Below are positions 16,305 through 26,443 of a stretch of DNA of 64,000 nucleotides, piece by piece. The stretch comes from DASWIG01 sp965371445 (GTDB lineage Bacteria > Acidobacteriota > Thermoanaerobaculia > Multivoradales > J023), in NCBI GenBank assembly GCA_965371445.1, contig CBDUYN010000003.1:71541-135540 (forward strand), written 5' to 3'. The position numbers and the translations under genes are program-made. How positions within the stretch are numbered: the stretch's first letter is position 1; each line of letters starts with the position of its first letter. Below the pieces are notes generated by a model. It was not told the origin of the DNA and ran no database searches. It saw nothing but the letters and a program-made list of their open reading frames with translations.

Positions 16305-16796
16305 CTAGGGCCGAGGCTGCTGAAGGCGTCCGATGAGACTCAGGAACTCGGTCATGGGATTTGGCTCGCCGCCCTCGGGGGGAGCCGCGATCTGCTCCAG
16401 CAGACTCAAGACGTCCCAGCTGATCCAGCCCTCGACGATGCGGCCTTCGACGATGCGCAACATGTCGATGCCGTGAGTCCGGATCTCACGGCCGTTCGGC
16501 TCGACGCCCAGGAGCCCCCCGGTGTAGCGCGCGCGGGCGCTCCAGAGGACGGTCACCAGGTCGCCCTCGGCGACGACTTCCTTCACCTTCATCTCGATGT
16601 CGCTGAAAGCCATGTGGTAAAAGCTCACTAGCTGCTTCAACGCCTCGGGTCCGCTGGTGAAGTCGGTCGTGAAGGGGATCCGTCCGTGGATGACGCAGTC
16701 GGGGTCGATGAGCTGATCCGCAAGAGAGACGTCGCCTGAAATCCACAGGTCCCTGCGGAAGCGACGGGCGATGACCTTGTTCTTCTCTAGCCACAT
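16305..16796 (-). CDS. SnoaL/NTF2-like ester-cyclase-type protein
   Basis: 163 residues with the NTF2/SnoaL cone-fold pattern: LADQLIDPDCVIHGRIP, GPEALKQLVSFYHMAFSDIEMKV, EGDLVTVLWSARARYTGGLLG and GIDMLRIVEGRIVEGWISWD. These small proteins include polyketide cyclases and enzymes of unknown substrate. No signal peptide. It starts 30 bases after the end of the DUF2237 gene, so the two probably form one transcript. Confidence 0.8.
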   Translation of the reverse strand: MWLEKNKVIARRFRRDLWISGDVSLADQLIDPDCVIHGRIPFTTDFTSGPEALKQLVSFYHMAFSDIEMKVKEVVAEGDLVTVLWSARARYTGGLLGVEPNGREIRTHGIDMLRIVEGRIVEGWISWDVLSLLEQIAAPPEGGEPNPMTEFLSLIGRLQQPRP

Positions 16797-16826
16797 GGAA
16801 GGTGTCCCCGACCTGCGCTCGGGCCT

Positions 16827-17198
16827 CTAGCAGAGGTCGGCGGCGTGCTCGGTCAGCTCCTCGAGGGTGACGAGCCCGAGGGTCGCCTCATGGGTCGAGG
16901 CGAGGACGATGGGTGGTGCGGCGCCCGCGTCGTAGGCCTCCTTCCAGCGGGCCGCGCAGAGGCACCACCGGTCGCCGGGCTTCAGGCCCGGAAAGTCGCC
17001 AAAGGCCGAGGGGCTGCTCAGATCGTTGCCACGCAGGCGGGAGAAGGCGAGGAACCCCTCCGTCATCTCGGCACAGACCGCGTGGACGCCGTGGTCGTCC
17101 GGGCCGACCTCACAGCGGCCGGTGCGGTAAAAGCCCGTCATGGGCTCCATGCAGCAGATCTCCAGGCGTCCTCCGAGGACGTTTCTTGCGTCGTGCAT
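16827..17198 (-). CDS. DUF2237 family protein
   Basis: 123 residues with the full DUF2237 pattern: ARNVLGGRLEICCMEPMTGFYR, CEVGPDDHGVHAVCAEMTEGFL, FPGLKPGDRWCLCAARWKEAY and ATLGLVTLEELTEHA. The conserved cysteines are present. The function is unknown; the family is widespread in bacteria. ATG 17198 was chosen because GGGAGGAGG precedes it. The same frame continues upstream into an AAA-ATPase pseudogene, which would otherwise make a false fusion. Confidence 0.88.
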   Translation of the reverse strand: MHDARNVLGGRLEICCMEPMTGFYRTGRCEVGPDDHGVHAVCAEMTEGFLAFSRLRGNDLSSPSAFGDFPGLKPGDRWCLCAARWKEAYDAGAAPPIVLASTHEATLGLVTLEELTEHAADLC

Positions 17199-17277
17199 CG
17201 CCGGGTCCTCCTCCCGTAGGGCGCTGCGGCGGATCTGCCGCCGGGCGTCACGGGAACGAAGACTAGAATAGCGCAAG

Positions 17278-18013
17278 TCACGCCTCGACGAGAACTTCCT
17301 CGCCCAGCATCCGCTCCAGCCCCACCGCGACGACGGCGTAGCTGCGCAGCTTGAGCCCTTTCTCCCGCTTCGCGAGCGCCTCCCGATCGCGTCGGGCCTG
17401 GTCCCGCGCCTCGGCTTGGTCGGATTGTAGACGAGCTCGTCCACGTCCTCGTTGAACCGGTAGCCGTTGTACCAGGTGCACATCGTGTCGAAGGCTTCCC
17501 CAACCGCTTCGGCCGGCAACTCCCGGTCGGCCACGACCTGCCGCAGGAGATCGGGGCTCTCGCTGACGACGCTGAGGAGACTCGTTAGGACCTCTTGCGG
17601 GGTCCCCTCGACCCAGATCGGATCGGGGAGGATGGCCTGGTACTGCTTCGCGAAGACCTCGGCTCGGGAGCAGACATGCCGTCGGAGGCTCTCGGCGATC
17701 TCTCGGACGCCGCCGCTCGCGTCGACGTTGGAGAAGTTCCACTGGAGGACGAAGTAGCGGTGGGCGAGCGACGTAGGGTCGCCGCCGACGGCGAGGCCGC
17801 CGAAAAGCTCGTCGAATTCGTCCTTGCGGCGCAGGTCGTAGTAGCTCGCGAGCGTCTGGAGCCACAGCGACTTGCCGAAGCGACGCGGACGCAAGAAGAC
17901 GAGAATGCTCCCCAGCCGCTCGAGGTCACGGATCGCCGCCGTGCGGTCGACTGGACCATGCCTTCCTGGCGGATGCGGCGGAAGTCGGCGATGCCGTGGG
18001 GGAACTGGATCAT
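17278..18013 (-). pseudogene. PF09820-type AAA-ATPase-like/PD-(D/E)XK protein, frameshifted and internally deleted
   Basis: The start (FPHGIADFRRIRQEGMV) is in one frame. The next conserved block (VDRTAAIRDLERLGSILVFL, then RPRRFGKSLWL) is in another; loss of a single base around 17950 explains the shift. The protein then runs through YNGYRFNEDVDELVYNPT and shifts again to the far C-terminus (LKLRSYAVVAVGLERMLGEE), skipping most of the nuclease-like half. The family is an expanded, often mobile ATPase group of unknown function. Confidence 0.75.
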
Positions 18014-18626
18014 GGAGCCTCCTGGAGCCTTCTCCCGGAGTCTAGCAAATCCAGCCCCCTACGAGGCCTGGGCGCCCGCGGACGTTGCCTGAGCCGACGC
18101 CGCGGTCCTCAGCCCGGCCCCCTCGCCGTCGGATCCAGCACCACGTCGATTCTGCGGCCGGTCTCGACGTTGACGCGGTGACGCCAGGGCGCATATCCCC
18201 GCAGCAAGATCTCCTCGTGAACCCCCAGCGACAAGTCGAGAGTGCAGGGGCTCCTCGGTGCCGCGAGTCGCCTTCACCGGCTCGAGCAACGAAGGCCCCG
18301 GCCGCGTCGCGGCCGAGGCCTCGGGTTCGTGTCGATGACGTTGGGTACCCCGGTTCAGGGGGACCAGCATCCAAGCGTCACGAAACGCTCAAGAGGTTCC
18401 CCGTTACGAGGCCGTCACCTCCACCAAACCAAGTTGAACAATTTCCACAGATCCACCTCCTTTCTGAGCGTACCCACAGAATGGCGGACCCAACCCGCCC
18501 GGTTCCTCAGGCCGCTCAAACCGTCTCGGAACCGCCGCGCGCTCCACCTCTTCGGAGGGGGGCGCGGAATCGTCTCCAGCATTGTCGTAGATTTTCAATC
18601 CTTTGTCAAATCCTTTCGGATCGACT
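18014..18626. other. Gene-poor stretch with a possible PEGA-like coding remnant
   Basis: No intact gene is visible. On the minus strand, about 18109-18247 reads LSLGVHEEILLRGYAPWRHR then VNVETGRRIDVVLDPTA before a stop, which resembles the tail of a PEGA or carboxypeptidase-regulatory-like beta domain. Upstream frames are broken. I see nothing further in 18380-18626. Confidence 0.3.
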
Positions 18627-19604
18627 TCAGTCCCCCGTCCCCTCGTTGGCCGAGAGACCCGGGAAACCGTTGTTGCCGGCGTCGACCGCGACCTTCCAGC
18701 TACCGTCGCCCTGTTTGCGCCACATCGTGACGTACTTGCCCTGGGTCACCTTCTCTTGGCCGTCCTCGCCTCTTCCCGTCCTCTCGTACCAGCCGTAGGT
18801 CATGGCAAGAGTCGCGTCGTCCGAAAGCTCGACACCGACCGGGTCCCAGACCAGGGACACGACGGCGCCGTCGTCGAACCTTTCGCTCATGGCGGCCCGG
18901 ACGGCCTCCCGACCGGTGACGACCGGCTTGCCGTAGGAGTACACGATGCCGTCGGATGCGAAAAAGTCGGCCCAGCCTTCGGCGCCCCGCTCGGCGACGG
19001 CCTTCTTGAAGTCTTCAATCGTCAGGCGAAGCGCCTCTTCCTCGGCTTCCGGACCGCGCGACACCGGGGCGTTCGCGGCTTCCCTTTTGGCCGCCGGCGG
19101 TTGTGTCCCTTCCGGGTAGGGAAGCCCCGGGTTGCCGATGTCGGCCACGACCAACCAGGCGCCGTCGGCCTGCTTGCGCCATACCGAGAGGTACTTGCCC
19201 TCCCGGGAGACGGCCTCGCCGTCCGGCGTCTTGGCCGACAGGAGATAGCGGCCCACGGTGTATCCCAGCGTCGCGTCGTTGGAGACTTCCTGGACCAGGG
19301 GAGCCCATCGCAGGGAGGTGTCGGGGTTGCCGAAGAAGGGCTCCATGACCTCGCGAATCGCCGCGGGGCCGCGCGTCGCGCCGCCGCCGTCGGAGAGCAT
19401 CAAGCCGTCCTCGGCGAAGTAGGAGGTCCAGCCTTCAGCGCCCCGCTCGGCCGTCGCCGCGTCGAACTCGCGGTCGGCCGCCGCGATGGCCTCGCGCTCC
19501 GCGGCGAGGTCGACTTTCGGCGTCGCGTCATCGGCCGGCGGGGGGGCCGCGCAGCCGACGACGAGGATCCAGGGGGTCAAGGAGAGTGCCACGAGGTTTC
19601 TCAT
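18627..19604 (-). CDS. Lipoprotein with two SnoaL/DUF4440-like domains
   Basis: 325 residues. Lipobox VVGC (Cys18) after a hydrophobic leader indicates a lipoprotein. Two similar NTF2-like domains follow: residues ~30-165 (FDAATAERGAEGWTSYFAED; VWRKQADGAWLVVADIGNPG) and ~195-320 (FKKAVAERGAEGWADFFASD; MWRKQGDGSWKVAVDAGNNG). The close match between halves points to internal duplication. It lies three bases after the acetyl-CoA synthetase stop and is presumably co-transcribed. The DUF4440 role is unknown. Confidence 0.85.
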   Translation of the reverse strand: MRNLVALSLTPWILVVGCAAPPPADDATPKVDLAAEREAIAAADREFDAATAERGAEGWTSYFAEDGLMLSDGGGATRGPAAIREVMEPFFGNPDTSLRWAPLVQEVSNDATLGYTVGRYLLSAKTPDGEAVSREGKYLSVWRKQADGAWLVVADIGNPGLPYPEGTQPPAAKREAANAPVSRGPEAEEEALRLTIEDFKKAVAERGAEGWADFFASDGIVYSYGKPVVTGREAVRAAMSERFDDGAVVSLVWDPVGVELSDDATLAMTYGWYERTGRGEDGQEKVTQGKYVTMWRKQGDGSWKVAVDAGNNGFPGLSANEGTGD

Positions 19605-19607
19605 CGC

Positions 19608-21554
<1,947 letters not shown>

Positions 21555-21754
21555 GCGGATCTCCTCCTGCTACGCCGGTGGTCTTGGTTTCCCGCCTCGT
21601 CCATGCCCGCTTCCGGCCTCGTTTCAGACCTTGAGGAGCCGGATCCGGACAGGCCGGGGGGATTGTCGGGACCGTATCATAACCACGGTCATCGGGAAGA
21701 CGATTTTCGGCAACCCGACCGACGCCGAAACCTGGACGTTCGGCATCCCGTGCA

Positions 21755-22008
21755 GCAGTGGAAGTGGGACCAGCTCACGGAGACCCGGGAAGTCGTTGGG
21801 CTTCCCTGGCTGTGGCGATGGAGCCTAGCGGGAGCTATGGGGATCCCCTTCGTCATCATCTGTGGCGCGCGGAGATCCCGGTGTACCGGGTGAGCCCGAA
21901 GCGTTGCAAGGACCTCTCCGAGGTCCTCGACGGCGTGCCGAGTCAACACGATCCGAAGTCGGCGATCCTGGTGGGGCGTCTGCATCCGGACGGGACGAGT
22001 GAGCTGTA
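21755..22008 (+). pseudogene. IS110-family transposase fragment
   Basis: Continuous coding resemblance to the N-terminal DEDD domain of IS110 transposases: VAMEPSGSYGDPLRHHLW, IPVYRVSPKRCKDLSEVLDG, VPSQHDPKSAILVGRLHPDG. It stops at 22006-22008; the rest of the DEDD domain and the C-terminal Ser-containing domain are absent, as is the true N-terminus. It marks an old insertion at the left edge of the accessory island. Confidence 0.75.
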
Positions 22009-22137
22009 GGAGGAGTCAAGCGAGGCACAGCGAGTCCCACGCGGTTGGTCCAAATTCAGGGATTCGTGTGCCTGGAGAAGCCTAGAATTTCCGCCTCCCG
22101 CCCCTTGACACGGCCTACGACAGGGACGCTCCCCTTC

Positions 22138-22282
22138 AGGACGGATCCGGAGGCTCTAAGGGCCGCACGGCAGCCGTCCAGGACGGACCCGAAGGCTCCA
22201 AGGGCCGCACAGCATCCGCCCAGGACGGACCCGAGCTCTCTGAGGGCCGCACGGCGTCCGTCCAGGACGGATCGGCGCGCTT
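22138..22282. repeat. Tandem array A, 42-bp units
   Basis: Three full 42-base units (starting 22138, 22180, 22222; each begins AGGACGGA and contains GGGCCGCACGGC or GGGCCGCACAGC) and a partial fourth from 22264. The array runs directly into array B, which has the same unit length but different sequence. Open frames through it on both strands are repeat artefacts. Confidence 0.85.
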
Positions 22283-22534
22283 GGGAAAAAGATTTTGACC
22301 TCGTCGCACCTTCCCGCGACGCGAGGGAAAAAGATTTTGACCTCGTCGCACCTTCCTGGGACGCGAGGGAAAAAGATCTCGACCTCGTCGCACCTTCCCG
22401 CGACGCGAGGGAAAAAGATCTCGACCTCGTCGCACCTCCCCGGAGCGCGAGGGAAAAAGACGGCGACCTCGTCGCACCCTTCCGGTACGCGAGGGAAAAA
22501 GATGGCGAGCCCATCGCACCCCAGAACCCGCTAG
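22283..22534. repeat. Tandem array B, six 42-bp units
   Basis: Six consecutive 42-base units start at 22283, 22325, 22367, 22409, 22451 and 22493. Each begins GGGAAAAAGAT and contains ACCTCGTCGCACC; the last is the most diverged. Units differ mainly in the TTTT/CTCG/GGCG section. No spacers, so this is not a CRISPR array. Confidence 0.9.
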
Positions 22535-22598
22535 ACGTCTGGGAAAAGCGGGTTTTCTGGCGCTTTGAGCTGTTCGTTCGAGAGGGGGCGGGGGAGCC

Positions 22599-23348
22599 TC
22601 AGGCGGCTCGGTGAAGGTCCTGGCGCTCTTCAGGGTCGCGATGGAAGAGGCGGCCGGTCTTTCGCGCGGCTCGCTCGAACCAGGAAAGCAAGACACGCCC
22701 TTGCGGCACCACCGCGACGGCGGCCGGCTTCGGCTTCGGCTTGGACCGTGGCGGATCGTCCTTGCGGGGCCGTCCGCGGGGATGCTTTCCCCGGACCTTG
22801 ACCACCAGGTCCCGGCGTCCCGTGCGGCTCAGGAAGCTCTCGACGATCCTGGCGTTCTCCTGCAGCACCGACTCGGACTTCTCGATCGCCTTCCGCCGGT
22901 TGTCCCACGCCGAGGCCCGCGTCAGATTCGCCTTACCGGCAGCATCATACGCGGCTTCGAGCTCGGCGACGAGCTTTCGAGCTCTGGCGATCCGGGCCGC
23001 AAAGCCCTTCTTGTCGAAGTCGTGCGTGAAGAATCCCTCGCCGTCCCCCCAGAAGACGAGCACGGCATGGGTCCAGGCGATCAGATCGGACGTCCGGCGG
23101 GGTGTCTTGCCCGAGAGCCCCAAGCTCAGTTCCACTCTCTTCACGGCGTGGAGGTCGCGCCAGGCTCTCCGGAAGTCCGCGATCTCACGGTGGAGGTCGA
23201 CAGCCAGGTCGTCGCGCCGACCGGCCCATTCCTGGTGGGCCTTGACAGCCCGCGAGTGGGCGCGGTCGGATTCGACCGCGGCGTCGGCGGCGGTCCCGAT
23301 CTCTTTCGACGCCGACCTGTGGGCACGCCCGAGGTGGAGCCGCTGCAC
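22599..23348 (-). CDS. Hypothetical basic protein with AT-hook-like tail
   Basis: 249 residues, helix-rich and charged (LVAELEAAYDAAGKANLTRA; RKAIEKSESVLQENARIVES). The C-terminus has RGKHPRGRPRKDDPPRSKPK, where GRPRK resembles an AT-hook DNA-binding motif, then a Pro/Lys stretch. No family recognised. The start is uncertain: 23348 is the first ATG and no good ribosome site was seen. It lies between the repeat arrays and a methylase fragment within the accessory island. Confidence 0.5.
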   Translation of the reverse strand: MQRLHLGRAHRSASKEIGTAADAAVESDRAHSRAVKAHQEWAGRRDDLAVDLHREIADFRRAWRDLHAVKRVELSLGLSGKTPRRTSDLIAWTHAVLVFWGDGEGFFTHDFDKKGFAARIARARKLVAELEAAYDAAGKANLTRASAWDNRRKAIEKSESVLQENARIVESFLSRTGRRDLVVKVRGKHPRGRPRKDDPPRSKPKPKPAAVAVVPQGRVLLSWFERAARKTGRLFHRDPEERQDLHRAA

Positions 23349-23531
23349 ACCCCCGGGGCCGATCCCGGCGGCGCGCGCAGCTTGACCCCTATAGAAGACG
23401 GAAAACAGGCCGCCGCTCTGACACCGGATCGCCCCGCGAGGGCATCTTTCTTGGTCTGCAAGAAGGTGGACAGGTTAGCTCTTCGGTAGCCAAGTCGTTG
23501 AAAACAAGGGACTTGCGACTCGGCTGGCACC

Positions 23532-23815
23532 TCACTGGCGGCTGGACTCCTTGAGCCGCTCGGCGGCGATCCGGTAGTACTTCGGATCCAGCTCAATGCC
23601 GAGGAAGCTTTTCCCGAGTCGCTGCGCCGACCTGCCGGTGGTTCCGGAGCCAAGGAACGGGTCGAGCACGATGTCTCCGGGCTTCGAGAATGCCGCGATG
23701 AGAGGATCGATGGCGGCAATGGGTTTCTGGGTCGGATGGAGCTTGTTCCCAGAATAGCTCCACGGGAGCACATCGTTGAGCAGGACATTCGGCCACCGTG
23801 GCTCCCGTGGAATTG
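23532..23815 (-). pseudogene. C-terminal fragment of an N4/N6 DNA methyltransferase
   Basis: About 92 residues: SGNKLHPTQKPIAAIDPLI, then FSKPGDIVLDPFLGSGTTGR (SAM-binding motif I of beta-class methylases) and LGKSFLGIELDPKYYRIA. The upstream part with the DPPY-type catalytic motif is missing; the open frame before it is unrelated sequence. Unlikely to be active. Confidence 0.7.
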
Positions 23816-23916
23816 GGAGCTGGCTGGTGGTGGGAAGGTCGGTGGAAAGGAGGAGACTCGGGTACGCCGCAGCAGATGGCGGGCAAGACGGACGAGCGGC
23901 TCCTGGGGAGAACACA

Positions 23917-24171
23917 CTAGATCGAGGAGAAGAGCTCCTGTTGTCCCCTTGCCTTTTGCTCGGCCTGAAACGCATACTCTGCCTGCAATTCATCCACAGA
24001 CAGATGATCTCCTGCAAGTGGTCGGCTCAGGCTTTCTCGGTCAGGTACGAGACCGAGAGCCTGTTGCACTCCTTCTCTCTTCACCCTGACTCTGTTCCCG
24101 AAGATATCATGCTGCATGCACAGATCTGAAGAGTTTCCGCCGTTGATGATTCTTGTACGTGGTGTAGTCAT
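23917..24171 (-). CDS. Hypothetical small protein
   Basis: 84 residues from ATG 24171. The sequence is hydrophilic and looks coding (FGNRVRVKREGVQQALGLVP; LSVDELQAEYAFQAEQKARG). No ribosome site or family was recognised, and the annotation rests only on composition. It may be a leftover of the same lost locus as the methylase fragment. Confidence 0.35.
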   Translation of the reverse strand: MTTPRTRIINGGNSSDLCMQHDIFGNRVRVKREGVQQALGLVPDRESLSRPLAGDHLSVDELQAEYAFQAEQKARGQQELFSSI

Positions 24172-24806
24172 AGGAAGCGAATAAAAAAAGGAGGTCGACC
24201 CGAAGATCGGCCTCTGTTCGTTCAGAGTTCCCAGAGAACGACCAGCAGACAGAGGTCCTTCGCGGGTCAAGGAGGAGCCGCAGGGAAAGGCACCGAAATA
24301 GCCTCGGTCAATGAGCCCTTTGAATTCGTCCGCTCCATAAACTCAAGAAACGGCGGACGGATTTGAAGGACTCATCCAGGGATCTGCTGTGCCGACTGAG
24401 AAGCTCCTTGAGGCGTGGAGATGTCTGCTACACTGAGAAGGTGTGAGCAATCCCAGCGACTTTTCTAAAGGGAGGGAAGAACAACGCTTAATAGCGGGAA
24501 GCGCTGAGCACAACACTGCATTGTGCAAAAGCGTCTTCGCTTAGATTCGCGTGTGACAAAGGAGCCGCATAGAATCGAAGCGAAGGCGCGGTGTCTGCAA
24601 AACTTTGCACAATGGCCGGTTGTGCTTGCGCGGAACGATGTCGAGGTGATCCCGATAAGACCGGTACCTTCGATGAAGGTGAGCTCGGCAGAGCCAGAAG
24701 CAGCCCGAGCTGCCTGAGCAGGGCTGACGAAGGGGCTTCCCTCGGCCTCCAGGGCGCGAGACCTGAGCCCACTCTGCGCAGATTCCAGGAGAAATGAGGA
24801 GGAGAT
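24172..24806. other. Non-coding stretch of the island
   Basis: No convincing gene on either strand over about 630 bases. It contains the large inverted repeat at 24519-24614 and leads into the operator-like elements at 24807. Confidence 0.5.
24519..24614. repeat. 96-bp nested inverted repeat
   Basis: Outer arms CATTGTGCAAA (24519-24529) and TTTGCACAATG (24604-24614) are perfect. Inner arms CTTCGCTTAGATTC (24535-24548) and GAATCGAAGCGAAG (24572-24585) match with one mismatch. The right spacer between arms is longer than the left, so folded single strands would have a bulge. It is non-coding; possible roles are a mobile-element end, a folded recombination site or a structured RNA. Confidence 0.7.
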
Positions 24807-24849
24807 TTGACCGATTCGGTCAAGAGTTCGTCTCTTGACGGATTCGGTG
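24807..24849 (+). promoter_or_regulatory. Tandem operator-like elements upstream of the small peptide gene
   Basis: TTGACCGATTCGGTC (24807-24821) contains the 13-base palindrome GACCGA-T-TCGGTC. A second, degenerate copy, TTGACGGATTCGGTG, follows at 24835-24849, 28 bases apart start to start. The same 15-mer occurs once more, on the minus strand at 26444-26458, upstream of the HTH-TPR regulator. The TTGACC part could double as a -35 box. Confidence 0.6.
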
Positions 24850-24937
24850 GTACGCGGGAGAGTGGACGGAACCAAGCAGGAGCGGACGCCTCGCGGACAG
24901 TGCAGTTCGCAGGTGATCCGCCCTCAAAGGAGGAATC

Positions 24938-25039
24938 ATGTTCTTTTCATTTCTTACGCTTCTGGTTCAACTGAGTACTGGCATGACATCGCCAGAGGAA
25001 GAACTCAACCACGGAGCAGATATTGAGCCAATCGGATAG
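24938..25039 (+). CDS. 33-residue hydrophobic-headed peptide, candidate signalling propeptide
   Basis: An unannotated small gene with a textbook ribosome site (AAAGGAGG, 6 bases before ATG 24938). The product begins MFFSFLTLLVQLSTG, a short secretion-signal-like hydrophobic head, and continues with a polar, acidic tail ending GADIEPIG. It sits downstream of two operator-like elements shared with the HTH-TPR regulator gene. A terminator overlaps its stop codon, so the unit has control sites, ribosome site, frame and terminator within 250 bases. It is convergent with the regulator (29 bases apart). The layout matches propeptide-receptor pairs of the RRNPP type; the function is inferred from this alone. 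Confidence 0.6.
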   Translation: MFFSFLTLLVQLSTGMTSPEEELNHGADIEPIG

Positions 25040-25057
25040 GACCGATTAGGTGTTTTT
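25030..25057 (+). terminator. Intrinsic terminator of the small peptide gene
   Basis: AATCGG-ATAGGA-CCGATT hairpin followed by AGGTGTTTTT, overlapping the stop codon of the peptide gene. Confidence 0.6.
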
Positions 25058-25067
25058 CCGGGTCGTA

Positions 25068-26405
25068 TTATTCGTAAACGGCCTTTATCATTTGTTTATA
25101 GGCACGGTCGAGAAAGTCCTCCGTGACTTTCCCGACCAGTGCCAATTTAATGAAGTCATTTACCGCCTGTGCAGCGATCTTGCTCTCCTTTTTTAAGGTC
25201 TCTAGCTGTTGAACCATATCGGAAGCTAGTTCCAACATTTCATCGATTCTGCCAGCCATCAACAAAACGAGCGATAGTCTCAGGGTAATGAGAGCAACAT
25301 CGATACAATTTTCCTGAGCTGCGGATGCCGCGAGTACTTTTCGGAACGCAGTTTCCGCATAGAGTAAGTCATCCCGCCTCAAGGCCACCTCCCCACGCAA
25401 CCAGAAGATCTTCCACCAGTTGAGCCCATGTTTTGTCTGGTGCTCTCTTGCCGCGACTTCAGCGCATTGTTCAGCCTTATCAACCTCTCCGAGATCGATA
25501 TAGGCAAGCCCGAGACTCTGGTGAAGCGCGACCCGGTATTGCCATGCCTCTTTTGGTAAATACTTCAGCGCGGCTTCGTAGCACGGTATTGTTTGCTGTG
25601 GGCGGTTAGCTCTGCGGAGCATCATGCCTTGGTCGACAAGGCACTTTCCGATTCCGGGAAGATCACCCAAAAAGATGTATTTATGCATAGCTTGCTCTAC
25701 AAAATTTAGCGCGATATCGTATTCCCCTTGGGTGCCGAGTAGGTAGCAACAACGCTGAAGTGCTCTCGCCTCTCTTTGGAGGTAATTCTCTTTTTTTGCC
25801 AGCCTGAGAGCTCTTGCCAGGTAAGCGGCGGCGGGCGAGTAATTTCGTAGGGCAATCTCAATTGCTCCTAATAATAGGAGTGCATCACAGATGATTTGTA
25901 GTGAGTTTTCAGAATTCTCGGTAAGATTCAGAACCGCTTTTAGGATATCGATAGACTCAGCTCTCGCAACTGTCGGATCAGTAAATCTGAACTCCTCAAG
26001 GCGGGATAAGTCTGTCGTCAGTTCACGCAGCTCGGCTTCAGAGTTGCTCGATTCGCTCTCGGTCGCCTGCAGAAGGACTGAAGCATCAATAATCCTGTCA
26101 ATTTGCTTCAGGAGTTCCGTCCTCTCTTTCTTTCTCGCAAGTACCTTAAGATATCTTTCAGGCTGGAAGCGGTAGCGCGTTCCGAACACCCACGCGAAGA
26201 ATTCTCCTGGCTCGAACTCCAGCAGGTTCAGTATCTCGAAGAGCTGCTCCAAGCGCATAGCAGGCTTACCGGCCAGGAGGCGGGCCACGTATCCCGGGCT
26301 ATTGCCGAGCCTGCGGTCGAGCCATCCTACCCTTCCCCAGCCATGCCCCCTTCGAACCTCGTCAAGTGCTTTGAGGACTCGTTTCGTCTCATCCTTAGGT
26401 TCCAT
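25068..26405 (-). CDS. HTH-TPR transcriptional regulator (RRNPP-like architecture)
   Basis: 445 residues. Residues ~10-75 are an XRE-like helix-turn-helix (GWLDRRLGNSPGYVARLLAG, then RLEQLFEILNLLEFEPGEFF). The remaining ~350 are helical with TPR-like repeats (SPAAAYLARALRLAKKENYL; GEYDIALNFVEQAMHKYIFL; QSLGLAYIDLGEVDKAEQCA; DLLYAETAFRKVLAASAAQE). An N-terminal HTH with a C-terminal TPR solenoid is the layout of Rap/NprR/PlcR/Rgg-type peptide receptors, and 445 residues fits. ATG 26405 follows AAGGGGG; longer in-frame starts lie upstream of the operator. The operator-like element 39 bases upstream suggests autoregulation. Base composition is clearly less GC-rich than the flanks. It could instead sense a protein or small molecule. 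Confidence 0.8.
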   Translation of the reverse strand: MEPKDETKRVLKALDEVRRGHGWGRVGWLDRRLGNSPGYVARLLAGKPAMRLEQLFEILNLLEFEPGEFFAWVFGTRYRFQPERYLKVLARKKERTELLKQIDRIIDASVLLQATESESSNSEAELRELTTDLSRLEEFRFTDPTVARAESIDILKAVLNLTENSENSLQIICDALLLLGAIEIALRNYSPAAAYLARALRLAKKENYLQREARALQRCCYLLGTQGEYDIALNFVEQAMHKYIFLGDLPGIGKCLVDQGMMLRRANRPQQTIPCYEAALKYLPKEAWQYRVALHQSLGLAYIDLGEVDKAEQCAEVAAREHQTKHGLNWWKIFWLRGEVALRRDDLLYAETAFRKVLAASAAQENCIDVALITLRLSLVLLMAGRIDEMLELASDMVQQLETLKKESKIAAQAVNDFIKLALVGKVTEDFLDRAYKQMIKAVYE

Positions 26406-26443
26406 ACACCCCCTTCGGCGGATTTCGCTGTCTGCTGGAAGTC

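Noticed and set aside
16827..17894. Fusion of an AAA-ATPase-like domain with DUF2237
   Set aside because: The single frame joins a frameshifted pseudogene to a real DUF2237 gene that has its own ribosome site and ATG at 17198.
22138..22534. CRISPR array
   Set aside because: Units follow one another directly without spacers, and no cas genes are present.
22045..22614. Protein with 14-residue repeats on either strand
   Set aside because: Open frames through 42-bp repeats arise because the period is a multiple of three; no ribosome site and no sequence outside the repeats that looks coding.
23525..23540. Further sigma-54 promoter (TGGCAC-N5-TGGC)
   Set aside because: The -12 box is poor and no gene lies downstream; such matches are expected by chance in GC-rich DNA.
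24519..24614. Integron attC site
   Set aside because: The required GTTRRRY and RYYYAAC core boxes are not at the ends and no integrase is nearby.
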